A DNA stretch of 39,808 nucleotides from CAZIOH01 sp964540815. Lineage in GTDB: Bacteria > Myxococcota_A > Polyangia > Fen-1088. The notes beneath the pieces were generated by a model. That model saw only the letters and a program-made list of their open reading frames with translations, made no database searches and was not told the origin of the DNA. The translations under genes and the position numbers were made by a program. Positions 26,693 through 35,046 of the stretch are shown here, piece by piece (position 1 is the first letter of the stretch; every line of letters begins with the position of its first letter). Where the stretch lies: positions 1-39,808 of the forward strand of contig CAZIOH010000059.1 of the NCBI GenBank assembly GCA_964540815.1, in the 5' to 3' direction.

Positions 26693-26785
26693 GTGATGCC
26701 CCTTACAAACGCCTGTTTACCGAGGGGGGGCAGCTTGATAGAAAAACCCCGCCGGCCCGATCGAGCTGGCAGGCGGAGACGACAC

Positions 26786-28285
26786 ATGTTGACCACCATC
26801 AGCGTAGCGCGATTGGCTCGAATCTTCACCGGGCTCGTCGGGGTGGCCCTCGCGGCGGGATGTGGCAGCTCGTCGAGCTCGAACCCGGCGCCGACGCCGA
26901 CGGCCTCCGGGGGCGCGACCGGCCTCGGCGGACGAGCGCCGGGGAGCGGGGGCGAGACGCCGGCCACGGGCAGCGGAGGGAGCCCCGGGGCCTCGGGGCC
27001 CGACGCCGCGACCGGCGAGGGCTCGGGCGGCACGGCCGCGGTCTCGAATGGAAGCGGCGGCGGCGCGGGCCCCGGCGGCCAGGGCGGCGGGGGCCCCACG
27101 AGCGATGCCGGCACCGCGAGCGGCCCGGATGCGACCGGGCCGATCCCCGACGGATCGGCGTCCGGGTCCGGCGGTCAGGGCGCCGGTGGGGCCCTGGGTG
27201 ACGCCGGCACGGCCCCGGGGACGCGGACGGGGCCAGTGCTGTTTGCCCAGGCGAACTCGTCGTCGTCCTATGCGGTGGCGAAAAACGGTGAGCTGTGGTC
27301 GTGGGGGGTCAACGGGAACGGACAGCTCGGCCACGCCGGAACCGCGGCGGCGGCGGTCGCCACCATCGGGACGAACGCTGCCGCCTATGCCGGCGGAGAG
27401 ATCCACGCCATCGGCATCACCACCGACGGGAAGGCCTTCACCTTCGGGGTGAACTACTCGGGCCAGCTCGGCATCACCATGGGAACGGGCATGTTCGGGA
27501 GCAACCCGGTTCCACAGATGGTCGCGATCCCGGCCGGCGTGACCGCCCTGCCGTTCGCCGCGGCGGGCGAGCGCTACTCCGCCTTCCTCGGCTCGGATGG
27601 GAACGTCTACATGTGGGGCGGCAACCTCTACGGGCAGCAGGCCAACACCACCAACATCGGGAACATGACCGCGAACCCCATGATCCACGCGGTCCCCAAA
27701 CCGACGGGCGTGTCCGGCTGGAAGTTCCTCGGCGGCGGCTACTCGCACCTGTTCGTGCTCACGCCCGACGACCAGCTGTGGACCTGGGGTGACAACCGCA
27801 TGGGGCAACTCGGAACCGGGGCCACCAGCAACGCGCCCGACGGCGTGGTCAAGGCGGTGATGAAGCCGGCGGGCGTCACGGGGTGGAAGCTGGCGCTCGG
27901 CGGGCGCGACTTCAGCCTCGGCATCGGGAGCAACGGAACCCTCTACGCGTGGGGCGCCAACGAATCGGGCCAGCTCGGCCTCGGCAACATGGGGGCGAGC
28001 CAGGCCACGCCGACGGCGGTCGCGTTGCCGGGCGGTGCCACCGGCTGGCTGAAGGTCGCGGCCGGAAAGGATCACGCCGCCGCGATCACCGTCGACGGGA
28101 AGCTCTGGACCTGGGGCAAGGGGACCGGCATCACGCCGGTCGAGGTCGCGCCGCCAGCGGGCGTGTCCGGGTGGGCCGACGTCACCGCCGGTGTGACGCT
28201 GGTGATCGCCGTCGGCTCCGACGGCAAGATCTATCAATGGACCGCCGGAGCCAAGCCCACCGCCCCGATGGCCGGCCTGCCGTAG
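26786..28285 (+). CDS. RCC1-repeat lipoprotein
   Basis: A 499-residue exported lipoprotein. The signal peptide ends in LAAGC (lipobox; Cys at about 26). A Gly/Ser/Ala/Pro-rich linker runs to about residue 150. About six RCC1 blades of 50-60 residues follow, recognisable by W-WG-N-GQLG units: LWSWGVNGNGQLG, AFTFGVNYSGQLG, VYMWGGNLYGQQ, LWTWGDNRMGQLG, LYAWGANESGQLG and LWTWGKG. RCC1 propellers bind proteins; in bacteria their targets are mostly unknown and this one is probably surface-exposed. ATG26786 has GGAG 8 bases upstream and lies directly before the signal peptide; an in-frame upstream reading from 26693 is rejected. It is divergent from the PQQ propeller gene, so two different surface propellers share one intergenic region. 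Confidence 0.9.
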   Translation: MLTTISVARLARIFTGLVGVALAAGCGSSSSSNPAPTPTASGGATGLGGRAPGSGGETPATGSGGSPGASGPDAATGEGSGGTAAVSNGSGGGAGPGGQGGGGPTSDAGTASGPDATGPIPDGSASGSGGQGAGGALGDAGTAPGTRTGPVLFAQANSSSSYAVAKNGELWSWGVNGNGQLGHAGTAAAAVATIGTNAAAYAGGEIHAIGITTDGKAFTFGVNYSGQLGITMGTGMFGSNPVPQMVAIPAGVTALPFAAAGERYSAFLGSDGNVYMWGGNLYGQQANTTNIGNMTANPMIHAVPKPTGVSGWKFLGGGYSHLFVLTPDDQLWTWGDNRMGQLGTGATSNAPDGVVKAVMKPAGVTGWKLALGGRDFSLGIGSNGTLYAWGANESGQLGLGNMGASQATPTAVALPGGATGWLKVAAGKDHAAAITVDGKLWTWGKGTGITPVEVAPPAGVSGWADVTAGVTLVIAVGSDGKIYQWTAGAKPTAPMAGLP

Positions 28286-28405
28286 GGCAGAGCCAAGTTG
28301 CCGGCTGCCGAGAATACTTTTCGCCAAGGCGTCAGAGCGAGCGTAGCGAGCGCGTTCAGCAACGGGAGCGCGGGCTTTGCTCGCGCGGCACACATCAGCA
28401 CGATC

Positions 28406-28435
28406 CGCGGGGCCCGCGGCGGGGGCGGAGCCCCC
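28406..28435. terminator. Two GC hairpins between convergent genes
   Basis: CCGCGG-GGC-CCGCGG (28406-28420) abuts GGGGGC-GGA-GCCCCC (28421-28435). Both are perfect 6-bp stems with 3-base loops, between the stops at 28285 and 28458. No T run, so this is a structure-based call. The remaining intergenic bases hold a GAGCG-rich stretch (about 28331-28352) and no gene. Confidence 0.45.
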
Positions 28436-28457
28436 ACCGCGAGTGGCGCGAGCCGCG

Positions 28458-29387
28458 TTAGAAGAAGTTGAAGCCGACGTTCACCGCCGTGCTGGTCCAG
28501 TGCTCGCTGTTGGAATAGAAGCCCGCGGTCACCTGTCCCGCGAGCTCGAGCGACCAGTTGTAACCCTGGATGAGCTCGACCCCGAGCGAGCCGGTGAGGC
28601 CGAAGCCGGTCTTTCCGAAGAACAGGAAGTCACCGCCGCCGTTGTCCTTCTGGGTGATGTTCCCGAAGCCGACACCGCCGCGCAGGAAGAGCTGGCGGGT
28701 CAAGAACGCCTGCAGGCCGCCATAGTAGATGGTCTGGTCGTAGACGAAGTCACCGTGCCCCGAGGTGGCGCCATCGATCCCCAGCAAGAACTGCAGCCGG
28801 GGCGCGATCCCGAACCCGAGGCGCACCGAGTAACCGACCCCGAGGTCGGAGGTGGACTGGTTGGTGTCGTCGTGGAACCGCAAGCCGCCGAGCCCGAGCG
28901 ACCCGCCGATGGTGAAGGGTCGATCGGTTATCGGCCGGCTCGCCATGGCTGGCGGAGGAGGTGGGTAGTAACCATAGCGGGAAGGCGGGGGCGGCGGATA
29001 GCCATAGCCCCCCGACGCGGGCGGCTGACCATATCCCGATGGGGGCGGGCCGTACGGGGGAGGGGCATAGCCCGGTGGATAGCCCGAAGGTTGCCCACCG
29101 GAAGGTGGATAGGCCGGATAGGCCGGATAGGCGCCTGGCTGTGCCGGGGCTGGGCCCTGGGGGTAGGCGCCCGGGGGCGGAGGGGGGGCCTGTTCGGCCG
29201 GACCGGCCGATCCGACCTGGGGCCCGGCCGCGTTCGGGTCCGTTGCCGCGGCCGGCTGTTGCGCGAACGCACCGCTGGTGTGAATGACGAGGACAGCCAG
29301 AGTCCCGAACAGGGCGGCAACCGGAACACCCCTGCGGGGCAGGCGCTCCGAAAACCGGCGGGTTCTGGCCTTCATTTGCGAGATCAT
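28458..29387 (-). CDS. Outer-membrane beta-barrel protein with Pro/Tyr/Gly-rich N-terminal region
   Basis: 309 residues. The signal peptide ends at SGAFA (about residue 43). A disordered segment from about 45 to 155 is made of Pro, Gly, Tyr and Ala in units such as AYPAYPPSG and GYPPGYAPPPYG. A barrel-like domain of about 150 residues follows (FTIGGSLGLGGLRF, YSVRLGFGIAPRLQFLLGID, LFLRGGVGFGNI, SLGVELIQGYNWSLELAGQV) ending in VGFNFF, the C-terminal aromatic BAM signal. It probably has eight strands, as in OmpA- or OmpW-sized barrels. No further function can be assigned. GGAGG lies 8 bases before ATG29387. Confidence 0.8.
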   Translation of the reverse strand: MISQMKARTRRFSERLPRRGVPVAALFGTLAVLVIHTSGAFAQQPAAATDPNAAGPQVGSAGPAEQAPPPPPGAYPQGPAPAQPGAYPAYPAYPPSGGQPSGYPPGYAPPPYGPPPSGYGQPPASGGYGYPPPPPSRYGYYPPPPPAMASRPITDRPFTIGGSLGLGGLRFHDDTNQSTSDLGVGYSVRLGFGIAPRLQFLLGIDGATSGHGDFVYDQTIYYGGLQAFLTRQLFLRGGVGFGNITQKDNGGGDFLFFGKTGFGLTGSLGVELIQGYNWSLELAGQVTAGFYSNSEHWTSTAVNVGFNFF

Positions 29388-29491
29388 GCGGATATTCCTC
29401 CGACGCTGGTCGCGAAGTTATGAGCAGTGAGGAGAGTGAGAAAGCCTGCGATGCAAGACAAACGCCACCGACCAAGGACCCGGCGCGCGGC

Positions 29492-30619
29492 CTAGAATCG
29501 CCGCACCGGCGGCTCTCCCGAGCTCGAGTCGGGTCCGCCGGCCGGGGACAGGCGCCGCACCCGAGCCAGGTCCAGATCCGGCTCGATGATTCGCCGCACC
29601 ATGACCGGCACGCGCGTCCCGGATCGTAACACGCGCCGCTGGGGCGGGTCGCGCCCCGAATCCGACGGCGCGGTGGGATCCAGACGGCGCGACAGGCGAC
29701 CGACCACCTCGACCACGTCCCCCGCCGCGATGGCGATCTCGGCCGCCCAGACCTGACGCGCGCGCAGCCGGAGCGCGGTCAGAAACGGATGATCGATCTC
29801 GAGCAGGGTCGAGTTGGTGAATTGAAACCGCGCCTCGTCCGGGAAGGCGTCGATCAGCATCCCACCATTGACCTCGACCCAGATGGGCTCATCGGTCCCG
29901 TCGGCCAGCAGGAAGTCGAACGCCATCTCGTGAAAGAAGGCGTTGAAGAAGGCCCGCCCCACCGGGGAGCGGCCTCGTCGGAAGCGCGTCAGGGACCACA
30001 CCACCGACCGCGCATCCAGCAAGGACTGGCTGGTCCGCACCCCGACGACCACCCCGCGAACCGCCACCGCCCGGCGATCGGCGAGCCCCCGCAGCTCCGA
30101 GATCCTCCGGCTCCGATGCCGCGCCACCAGGGCATGCAGCCGATTCGCCAGCCGGACGCCGATCGGGCCCGAGGCCCTGGCCAGCGCCAGACCGGTCCCG
30201 AGCGCGATCAGCGACGGCACCATCGTCGGTGCGTTGATGACCGCGAGGCCCCAGGCCCCGACCCCGACCGCCACCGCGGCCGTCGAGGCGGTGACCGTGC
30301 GAACCCCTCGCGGAAAGGAGATCCAGCGGGCCACCACCCCGCCGGTGCGCACCATGGAGTCCGCCGCGCCGTCCTCGCTGCGGATCCGACCGTGCCGGGC
30401 GCCGAGATCGAGCAGCCGCGCCATCACATGCGCCATCCGTCCGGCCACGAAGCGCGAGACGAAGCGCGAGACGAAGCGCGCGATCGGACCCCGCGGGGGC
30501 GCGCTCGGAGCGGGCAAGAGCTCGTTCGGCCTCGAGACCGTGGACATGGCGCTCGAGATCTCCGCGTCGATCACCGCCAGAGACTCGCTATCACTTGGGA
30601 CGGGACCGCGGTCGGCCAT
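29492..30619 (-). CDS. Predicted membrane protein of unknown function
   Basis: 375 residues, not assigned to a named family. The N-terminal 45 residues are polar, then comes an Arg-rich amphipathic region with a short tandem repeat (RFVSRFVSRFV). Two hydrophobic helices follow at about 108-128 and 131-150 (TASTAAVAVGVGAWGLAVI, PSLIALGTGLALA). The C-terminal 190 residues form a soluble alpha/beta domain (AVAVRGVVVGVR, SLLDARSVVWSLTRFRRG, FDFLLADGTDEPIWVEVNGGMLID, VVEVVGRLSRRLD). Its pattern of strand, exchange-prone Arg-Gly turn and DG..V.V..G.L loosely recalls GIDE-type domains; this is only a suggestion. GAGGAG lies 8-9 bases before ATG30619. It is divergent from the four-receiver regulator. 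Confidence 0.6.
   Translation of the reverse strand: MADRGPVPSDSESLAVIDAEISSAMSTVSRPNELLPAPSAPPRGPIARFVSRFVSRFVAGRMAHVMARLLDLGARHGRIRSEDGAADSMVRTGGVVARWISFPRGVRTVTASTAAVAVGVGAWGLAVINAPTMVPSLIALGTGLALARASGPIGVRLANRLHALVARHRSRRISELRGLADRRAVAVRGVVVGVRTSQSLLDARSVVWSLTRFRRGRSPVGRAFFNAFFHEMAFDFLLADGTDEPIWVEVNGGMLIDAFPDEARFQFTNSTLLEIDHPFLTALRLRARQVWAAEIAIAAGDVVEVVGRLSRRLDPTAPSDSGRDPPQRRVLRSGTRVPVMVRRIIEPDLDLARVRRLSPAGGPDSSSGEPPVRRF
30448..30483. repeat. Triple 12-bp tandem repeat inside the membrane-protein gene
   Basis: Three copies of CGAAGCGCGAGA (the third with CGAAGCGCGCGA) encode repeated RFVS units in the minus-strand gene. The period is a multiple of three, so copy-number change would keep the frame. 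Confidence 0.8.
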
Positions 30620-30789
30620 GGGGCAAGGCTCCTCGCTCGAGGGCGAGCATGGCCGATTCGAGGACTTTGCTCAATCCCCGAGCGCGCGCCCGCCGCACGC
30701 AACGCTCGACGGCCGGATCCTCCGCGGGCGATTTGCTGCGGAGTCTCTCCTCGAACCCGGTCGCATGATTTACAATCGGCGGTGGGCAG

Positions 30790-32571
30790 ATGATGAACAG
30801 CGCCGAGCTCAGAGCCGCGATGGATCTGCTCCTCCACGCGGCGCGCGGCAGCGAGCGGCGTTTTCTGGTGGGCGTCGGCAACAGCGGGGAGCGCGCGCGG
30901 ATCGCGCGGGCCCTCCTCGGGGAAGGGGCGGTGGTGGAGGCGACCTCACGAGAGGACGCCCTGCGGATCCTGGCCGACGAGTCGTTCGACATCGCGTTCC
31001 TGTCCGCGGATGCGTCGGTGTCGAAGGACACGCTCGCCGCCTGGCGCGAGCTTCGCCCCTTCACCGACGTGGTCTACCTGGTCCCGAGCGATCCCGCCCA
31101 GTGCGCCGCCGCATTTCGGCGCGAGGTGGCCGCGGTGTTCCCGCTGCCCCTCCCGGAGCCGGAGTTCCTGCTGCGCGCCCACGTCAAGCGCCTGGTGACC
31201 GCCCGTCAGAGCCGCACCCGGGGCCTCCTGGTCCTGAACGCGTTCATGGGAAATCGGGTGGTCCTCGAGCGAGCCCACCCCGAGCTGGCGGCGGCGCTGA
31301 CGGCGCTGGTGGCCGACGCCGGGCTGGAGCCGGCGATCGGGGTGATCGGCGGCGAGGACTTCGTGGCCTCCTTCGGCGCCGGCTTCGAGGAGCACCCGCC
31401 CGCCGAGTACGATGCGGTGGTGGTGGAGCTCGGCGCGCGGGCCCTGCCGGAGGCGGCCATCCAGGAGGCCCGCGACCATTACCCGGGCGCGTCGCTGGTG
31501 CTGGTGGACGGCGCCCCGTCGAGCGATCGCCTGCGGGATTGCATCTATGGAGGCGTGCGGGCGTACCTCCCCACCTCCGACCTCGGGTTCCTCGGGCGCA
31601 TCAGCGCCTCGGTGGCGGCGCGGCGCCACGCCGAGATGGTCGGGCTCGAGCTGACGGCGACCCTCACGCGCTTCGGCTTCGCGCCCGACGGCGACGACTC
31701 CCCGCCCAAGCTTCCATCCGGTGACCTCGATCCACGGCTCATCGCCGACACCCGGACCAATCGCCCGGCGACGGTGGTGCCGACCGGGCACGAGGTGCTG
31801 GTGGTCGACGACGAGGCCGTGGTGTTGACGGTGCTGCGCGAGGCCCTGCGTCGAGGAGGGTATCGGGTGACCACGGCGGCGTCGGCCGAGGAGGCCATCG
31901 AGCTCATGAAGCAGCGCCGCTTCGATCTCGTGCTCACCGACAAGAACCTGCCCGGGGCGTCCGGGCTCGAGGTGCTGAAGGCGGCCCGCACGCTGTCGCC
32001 CGCGCCGGCCATCGTCATGATCACCGGCTACTCGTCGCTCGACTCGGCGGTCGAGGCCATGGAGATCGGCGCGCACGACTACATCGAGAAGCCCATCCAC
32101 GACGTCGACGATCTGCGCCAGCGGATCCGGCGGGCGCTGTCCCGCCGCGACGAGCAGCTGGCCCGTCCGCGGCTCGGGCCGGCCGGTCGGGCCGGCCGGG
32201 TGCTGCTGGTGGAGGGCGAGGGCTCGCGGCGCCGATTGCTGGCCGACTACCTCGGTCGCACCTACGACGTGACCGCCGCCCAGGACGGGGAGGAGGCGTT
32301 GCAGAAGCTGCAGGCCGAGCGCTTCGACCTGGTGCTGGCCGACCGACACCTCCCGGGCATCTCCGGCCTGCGCGTGATCGAGCACGCCCAGCGTCTGCTC
32401 CCGCACTGCGCCTCGGTGCTGTACACGGCCTACCCGTCCTACGACTCGGTGAAGGAGGCCTTCGCGACCGGCATCGACGCCTACCTGGTACGACCGAACG
32501 ACGACCTGAAGAAGCTGGCCGAGAAGGTCGGCGAGGCGCTCGGCGGTCGAGGCGGCATCCTGCTCGGATGA
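30790..32571 (+). CDS. Multi-receiver response regulator (two degenerate plus two canonical-like REC domains)
   Basis: 593 residues with no DNA-binding or enzymatic output domain. Residues about 24-140 and 145-290 have receiver-like alternation (RFLVGVGNSGERARIARALL; RGLLVLNAFMGNRVV...) but lack the phospho-Asp and acidic pair. The third receiver (about 333-452) is complete: VLVVDDEAVVLTVL, phospho-Asp in FDLVLTDKNLPG, Thr in MITGYSS and Lys in YIEKP. The fourth (about 470-590) keeps Asp in FDLVLADRHLPG and YTAYPSYDS, but its acidic pair is EGE and the Lys position is Arg (LVRP). It may act as a phosphate sink, adaptor or scaffold. Both MM codons at 30790/30793 are possible starts. It lies 129 bases upstream of the ATP-grasp locus on the same strand. 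Confidence 0.88.
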   Translation: MMNSAELRAAMDLLLHAARGSERRFLVGVGNSGERARIARALLGEGAVVEATSREDALRILADESFDIAFLSADASVSKDTLAAWRELRPFTDVVYLVPSDPAQCAAAFRREVAAVFPLPLPEPEFLLRAHVKRLVTARQSRTRGLLVLNAFMGNRVVLERAHPELAAALTALVADAGLEPAIGVIGGEDFVASFGAGFEEHPPAEYDAVVVELGARALPEAAIQEARDHYPGASLVLVDGAPSSDRLRDCIYGGVRAYLPTSDLGFLGRISASVAARRHAEMVGLELTATLTRFGFAPDGDDSPPKLPSGDLDPRLIADTRTNRPATVVPTGHEVLVVDDEAVVLTVLREALRRGGYRVTTAASAEEAIELMKQRRFDLVLTDKNLPGASGLEVLKAARTLSPAPAIVMITGYSSLDSAVEAMEIGAHDYIEKPIHDVDDLRQRIRRALSRRDEQLARPRLGPAGRAGRVLLVEGEGSRRRLLADYLGRTYDVTAAQDGEEALQKLQAERFDLVLADRHLPGISGLRVIEHAQRLLPHCASVLYTAYPSYDSVKEAFATGIDAYLVRPNDDLKKLAEKVGEALGGRGGILLG

Positions 32572-32586
32572 GCGTCTTCCCGGCCT

Positions 32587-32624
32587 TCGCGCGCCGCGCG
32601 CCCCGGGCCTCGCGCGCCGCGCGC
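32587..32624. repeat. Direct 15-bp repeat of a self-complementary GC sequence
   Basis: TCGCGCGCCGCGCGC occurs at 32587-32601 and 32610-32624, separated by CCCGGGCC. Each copy is nearly palindromic. It lies 16 bases after the regulator stop and 76 before the ATP-grasp start, so it may act as a terminator-like structure. Confidence 0.45.
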
Positions 32625-32700
32625 ATGGAAAAGGCTCAACAGAGAAACGTGATCCTGTTAGGGTGATTGGCACGCGCAAGGTCGCGAACAGGTCGCCTCG

Positions 32701-35046
32701 ATGAGGATCGCATTCACCCACAACCTCCGCCTGACCGACAGCGAGGAGGAAGCCGAGTTCGATACGGTCGAAACCGTCGATGCGATCGCCGACGGGCTGC
32801 GGGCAGGTGGGCACGAGGTCGAGAAGGTCGAGGTCACCGGACCGGCCTCGCACCTCGCCGCCCGCATCGAGTCGATCGGCCCTGACCTCATCTTCAACAC
32901 CGCCGAGGGCCGTCGGGGCCGCGCGCGCGAGGCCTTCTATCCGGCGCTGTTCGAGGAGCTGGGGTTTCCCTACACCGGCTCCGACGCCTATGTATTGACG
33001 GTCACACTCGACAAGTGGCTGACCAAGCTGGTACTGAGCAAGCAGGGCATCGACACCCCACGTGGGTGGCTGGTGGGTCCGGAGGACCTGCGCCGCATGA
33101 AGGAGCCCGGAGCGCTCGGGCTGGCCATGCCGGTCATCGTCAAGCCGAACTACGAGGGCTCATCCAAGGGCATCGGCGACGACGCGGTGGCGCGCGACGC
33201 CGGCCGGCTGGCGGAGATGTTGCCGCGGGCGGTGCGCAGCTACCCGACCGGGGTGCTGGTCGAGGAGTTCATCGCCGGCACTGACGTGACCGTACCGTTC
33301 CTCGAGGGCTACGGGGACGACGGGGTGTTGCTGCCGGTCGACTACGACGTCGAGCCTGCGGCGCGCAGCCGCTTCAACATCTACGACTACCGGCTGAAGT
33401 CGTCGGAGTCCGGCAGCGTGTCGGTGCGCTGCCCGCCGGACTTGCCGCGTGACGTGGTGGCGCGGCTGCGGGCCATCACCAAGCTGGCGGTGCGCACCCT
33501 CGGGATCCGCGACATCGGCCGGGTGGACTTCCGGCTGGCGGAGGACGGGCGGATCTTCTTGCTCGAGGTCAACTCGCTGCCCTCGCTCGAGCGGGGAGCC
33601 AGCACCTTCGCGGCGGCGGCGCGCGAGGGGCTCGACTACGGGGACACCCTGCAGGCCATCGTGCAGAGCGCCGCGCGCCGGCAGGGCCTGGTGGTCAAGC
33701 CCGGGACGCGCAAGCGACGTCCACCCGAGCCGCTGCGCATCGGGTTCACCTTCAACGTCAAGCGGGTCGACTCCAAGCACGGCAACGACGCCGAGGCGGA
33801 GTATGACGCGCCCGAGACCATCGATGCGATCCGCGACGCGCTCGAGAGCCACGGGCACCACGTGACGCTGTTCGAGGCCACGGCCGAGCTGCCGCGCCAG
33901 CTGATGGAGACGCCGGTGGATCTGGTCTTCAACATCGCCGAGGGGGTGGCCGGACGAAACCGCGAGGCGGCGGTGCCGGCGCTGTGCGAGCTCATGGGCA
34001 TCCCCTACACCGGCTCCGACGCGGCCACCCTGTCGATCGCGCTCGACAAGGCGCTCTCCAAGCGGGTGCTGCTCCAGCATGGGATCCTGACCGCCGAGTT
34101 CCAGGTGATGGAGACCGGGCGCGAGCGGCTCTCGCCCAAGATGAAGTTTCCCCTGATCGTGAAGCCCAACCAGGAGGGCTCATCGAAGGGGGTGAGCGCC
34201 CACGCCTCGGTGGTGGACGACGAGCCCTCGCTGCGCGCGGTGGTGCGCGAGCTCATCGAGCGGTACGAGCAGCCGGCCCTGATCGAGGCCTACATCTCGG
34301 GGCGCGAGTTCACCGTGGGGCTGCTCGGGGATCGCCGGCCGAGGGTCCTGCCGCCGATGGAGATCATCTTCAAGGACAAGGCCAACCAGCGGCCGGTGTA
34401 CGACTACCAGATCAAGCAGGAGTGGGAGAAGCACGTGGCCTACCAGTGCCCGGCCGAGCTGACCCCGGCCGAGCTGAAGGCCATCGAGCGGGCAGCCCGC
34501 GAGACCTTCGAGGCCCTCGATTGCCGGGACGTGGCGCGGGTGGACATGCGCATGAACGCCAAGGGTGAGATCTACGTCATCGAGGTCAACCCCCTGCCCG
34601 GCCTCACGCCCGGTTACTCGGATCTGTGCCTGATCGCCACCGCCGCGGGCATCGATTACCGCACCCTCATCAGCGAGATCCTGGCGGGCGGGCTCAAGCG
34701 CATGCGCGACAAGCGGCGCGCGGATGCCGCCAAGAACGCCGAGGCGCAGTCCCAGCAACAGCGGACCGAGGACCGGCAGATGGCGATCCCCAAGGTCAGC
34801 ACCGCGGCGAGTACGCCGCCGGGCACCATCCCCGCGTCCGTGGCGGCGCCCGCCCCGCCGGTCGCGAGCCCGCCGGCCTCCCCCGCGACGGTGGTGCTCG
34901 CGCCCTCGTCGGGCTCCGCGACGGTCGTCGCGGCTTCCCTCGCAACCCCGAGCTCGACCCCCACGCCAATCCCCATGGCCACGCCTGCCGCGCCGGCCGT
35001 GCCGCACGGGCAGCCTGTTCCGAACCCCACCCATGCGGTGGAATGA
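32701..35046 (+). CDS. Tandem D-Ala-D-Ala-ligase-like ATP-grasp fusion protein
   Basis: 781 residues containing two full ATP-grasp ligases in one chain. Unit 1 (1 to about 335) opens with MRIAFTHNLRLTDSEEEAEFDT; unit 2 starts at about 345 with LRIGFTFNVKRVDSKHGNDA. Both repeat the Ddl-like plan: DLIFNTAEG / DLVFNIAEG, GFPYTGSDA / GIPYTGSDA, the nucleotide-loop region PNYEGSSKGIG / PNQEGSSKGVS, and the Mg-binding end LLEVNSLPSLE (E289, N291) / VIEVNPLPGLTPG (E628, N630). Both look catalytically competent. A 110-residue Pro/Ala/Ser/Thr tail follows from about 672. Such enzymes join a carboxylate to an amine through an acyl-phosphate; substrates are unknown. It is not a cell-wall Ddl, judging by the duplication and the GSSKG loop. 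The stop overlaps the DmpA-like start as ATGA. Confidence 0.9.
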   Translation: MRIAFTHNLRLTDSEEEAEFDTVETVDAIADGLRAGGHEVEKVEVTGPASHLAARIESIGPDLIFNTAEGRRGRAREAFYPALFEELGFPYTGSDAYVLTVTLDKWLTKLVLSKQGIDTPRGWLVGPEDLRRMKEPGALGLAMPVIVKPNYEGSSKGIGDDAVARDAGRLAEMLPRAVRSYPTGVLVEEFIAGTDVTVPFLEGYGDDGVLLPVDYDVEPAARSRFNIYDYRLKSSESGSVSVRCPPDLPRDVVARLRAITKLAVRTLGIRDIGRVDFRLAEDGRIFLLEVNSLPSLERGASTFAAAAREGLDYGDTLQAIVQSAARRQGLVVKPGTRKRRPPEPLRIGFTFNVKRVDSKHGNDAEAEYDAPETIDAIRDALESHGHHVTLFEATAELPRQLMETPVDLVFNIAEGVAGRNREAAVPALCELMGIPYTGSDAATLSIALDKALSKRVLLQHGILTAEFQVMETGRERLSPKMKFPLIVKPNQEGSSKGVSAHASVVDDEPSLRAVVRELIERYEQPALIEAYISGREFTVGLLGDRRPRVLPPMEIIFKDKANQRPVYDYQIKQEWEKHVAYQCPAELTPAELKAIERAARETFEALDCRDVARVDMRMNAKGEIYVIEVNPLPGLTPGYSDLCLIATAAGIDYRTLISEILAGGLKRMRDKRRADAAKNAEAQSQQQRTEDRQMAIPKVSTAASTPPGTIPASVAAPAPPVASPPASPATVVLAPSSGSATVVAASLATPSSTPTPIPMATPAAPAVPHGQPVPNPTHAVE

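Noticed and set aside
26641..26710. Possible c-di-GMP-I (GEMM) riboswitch on the minus strand: a GGTAG...CCGATGG-like segment
   Set aside because: The 5' half with the GCAAA core is missing, the GNRA hairpin lies on the wrong side, and the segment is mostly explained by one simple palindrome.
32665..32700. Sigma-54-like TGGCAC element before the ATP-grasp gene
   Set aside because: The -12 GC does not fall at the required spacing and the distance to ATG32701 is too short.
30946..32853. Minus-strand frame of over 600 codons opposite the multi-receiver gene
   Set aside because: Mirror of a confident gene, no domain or start context.
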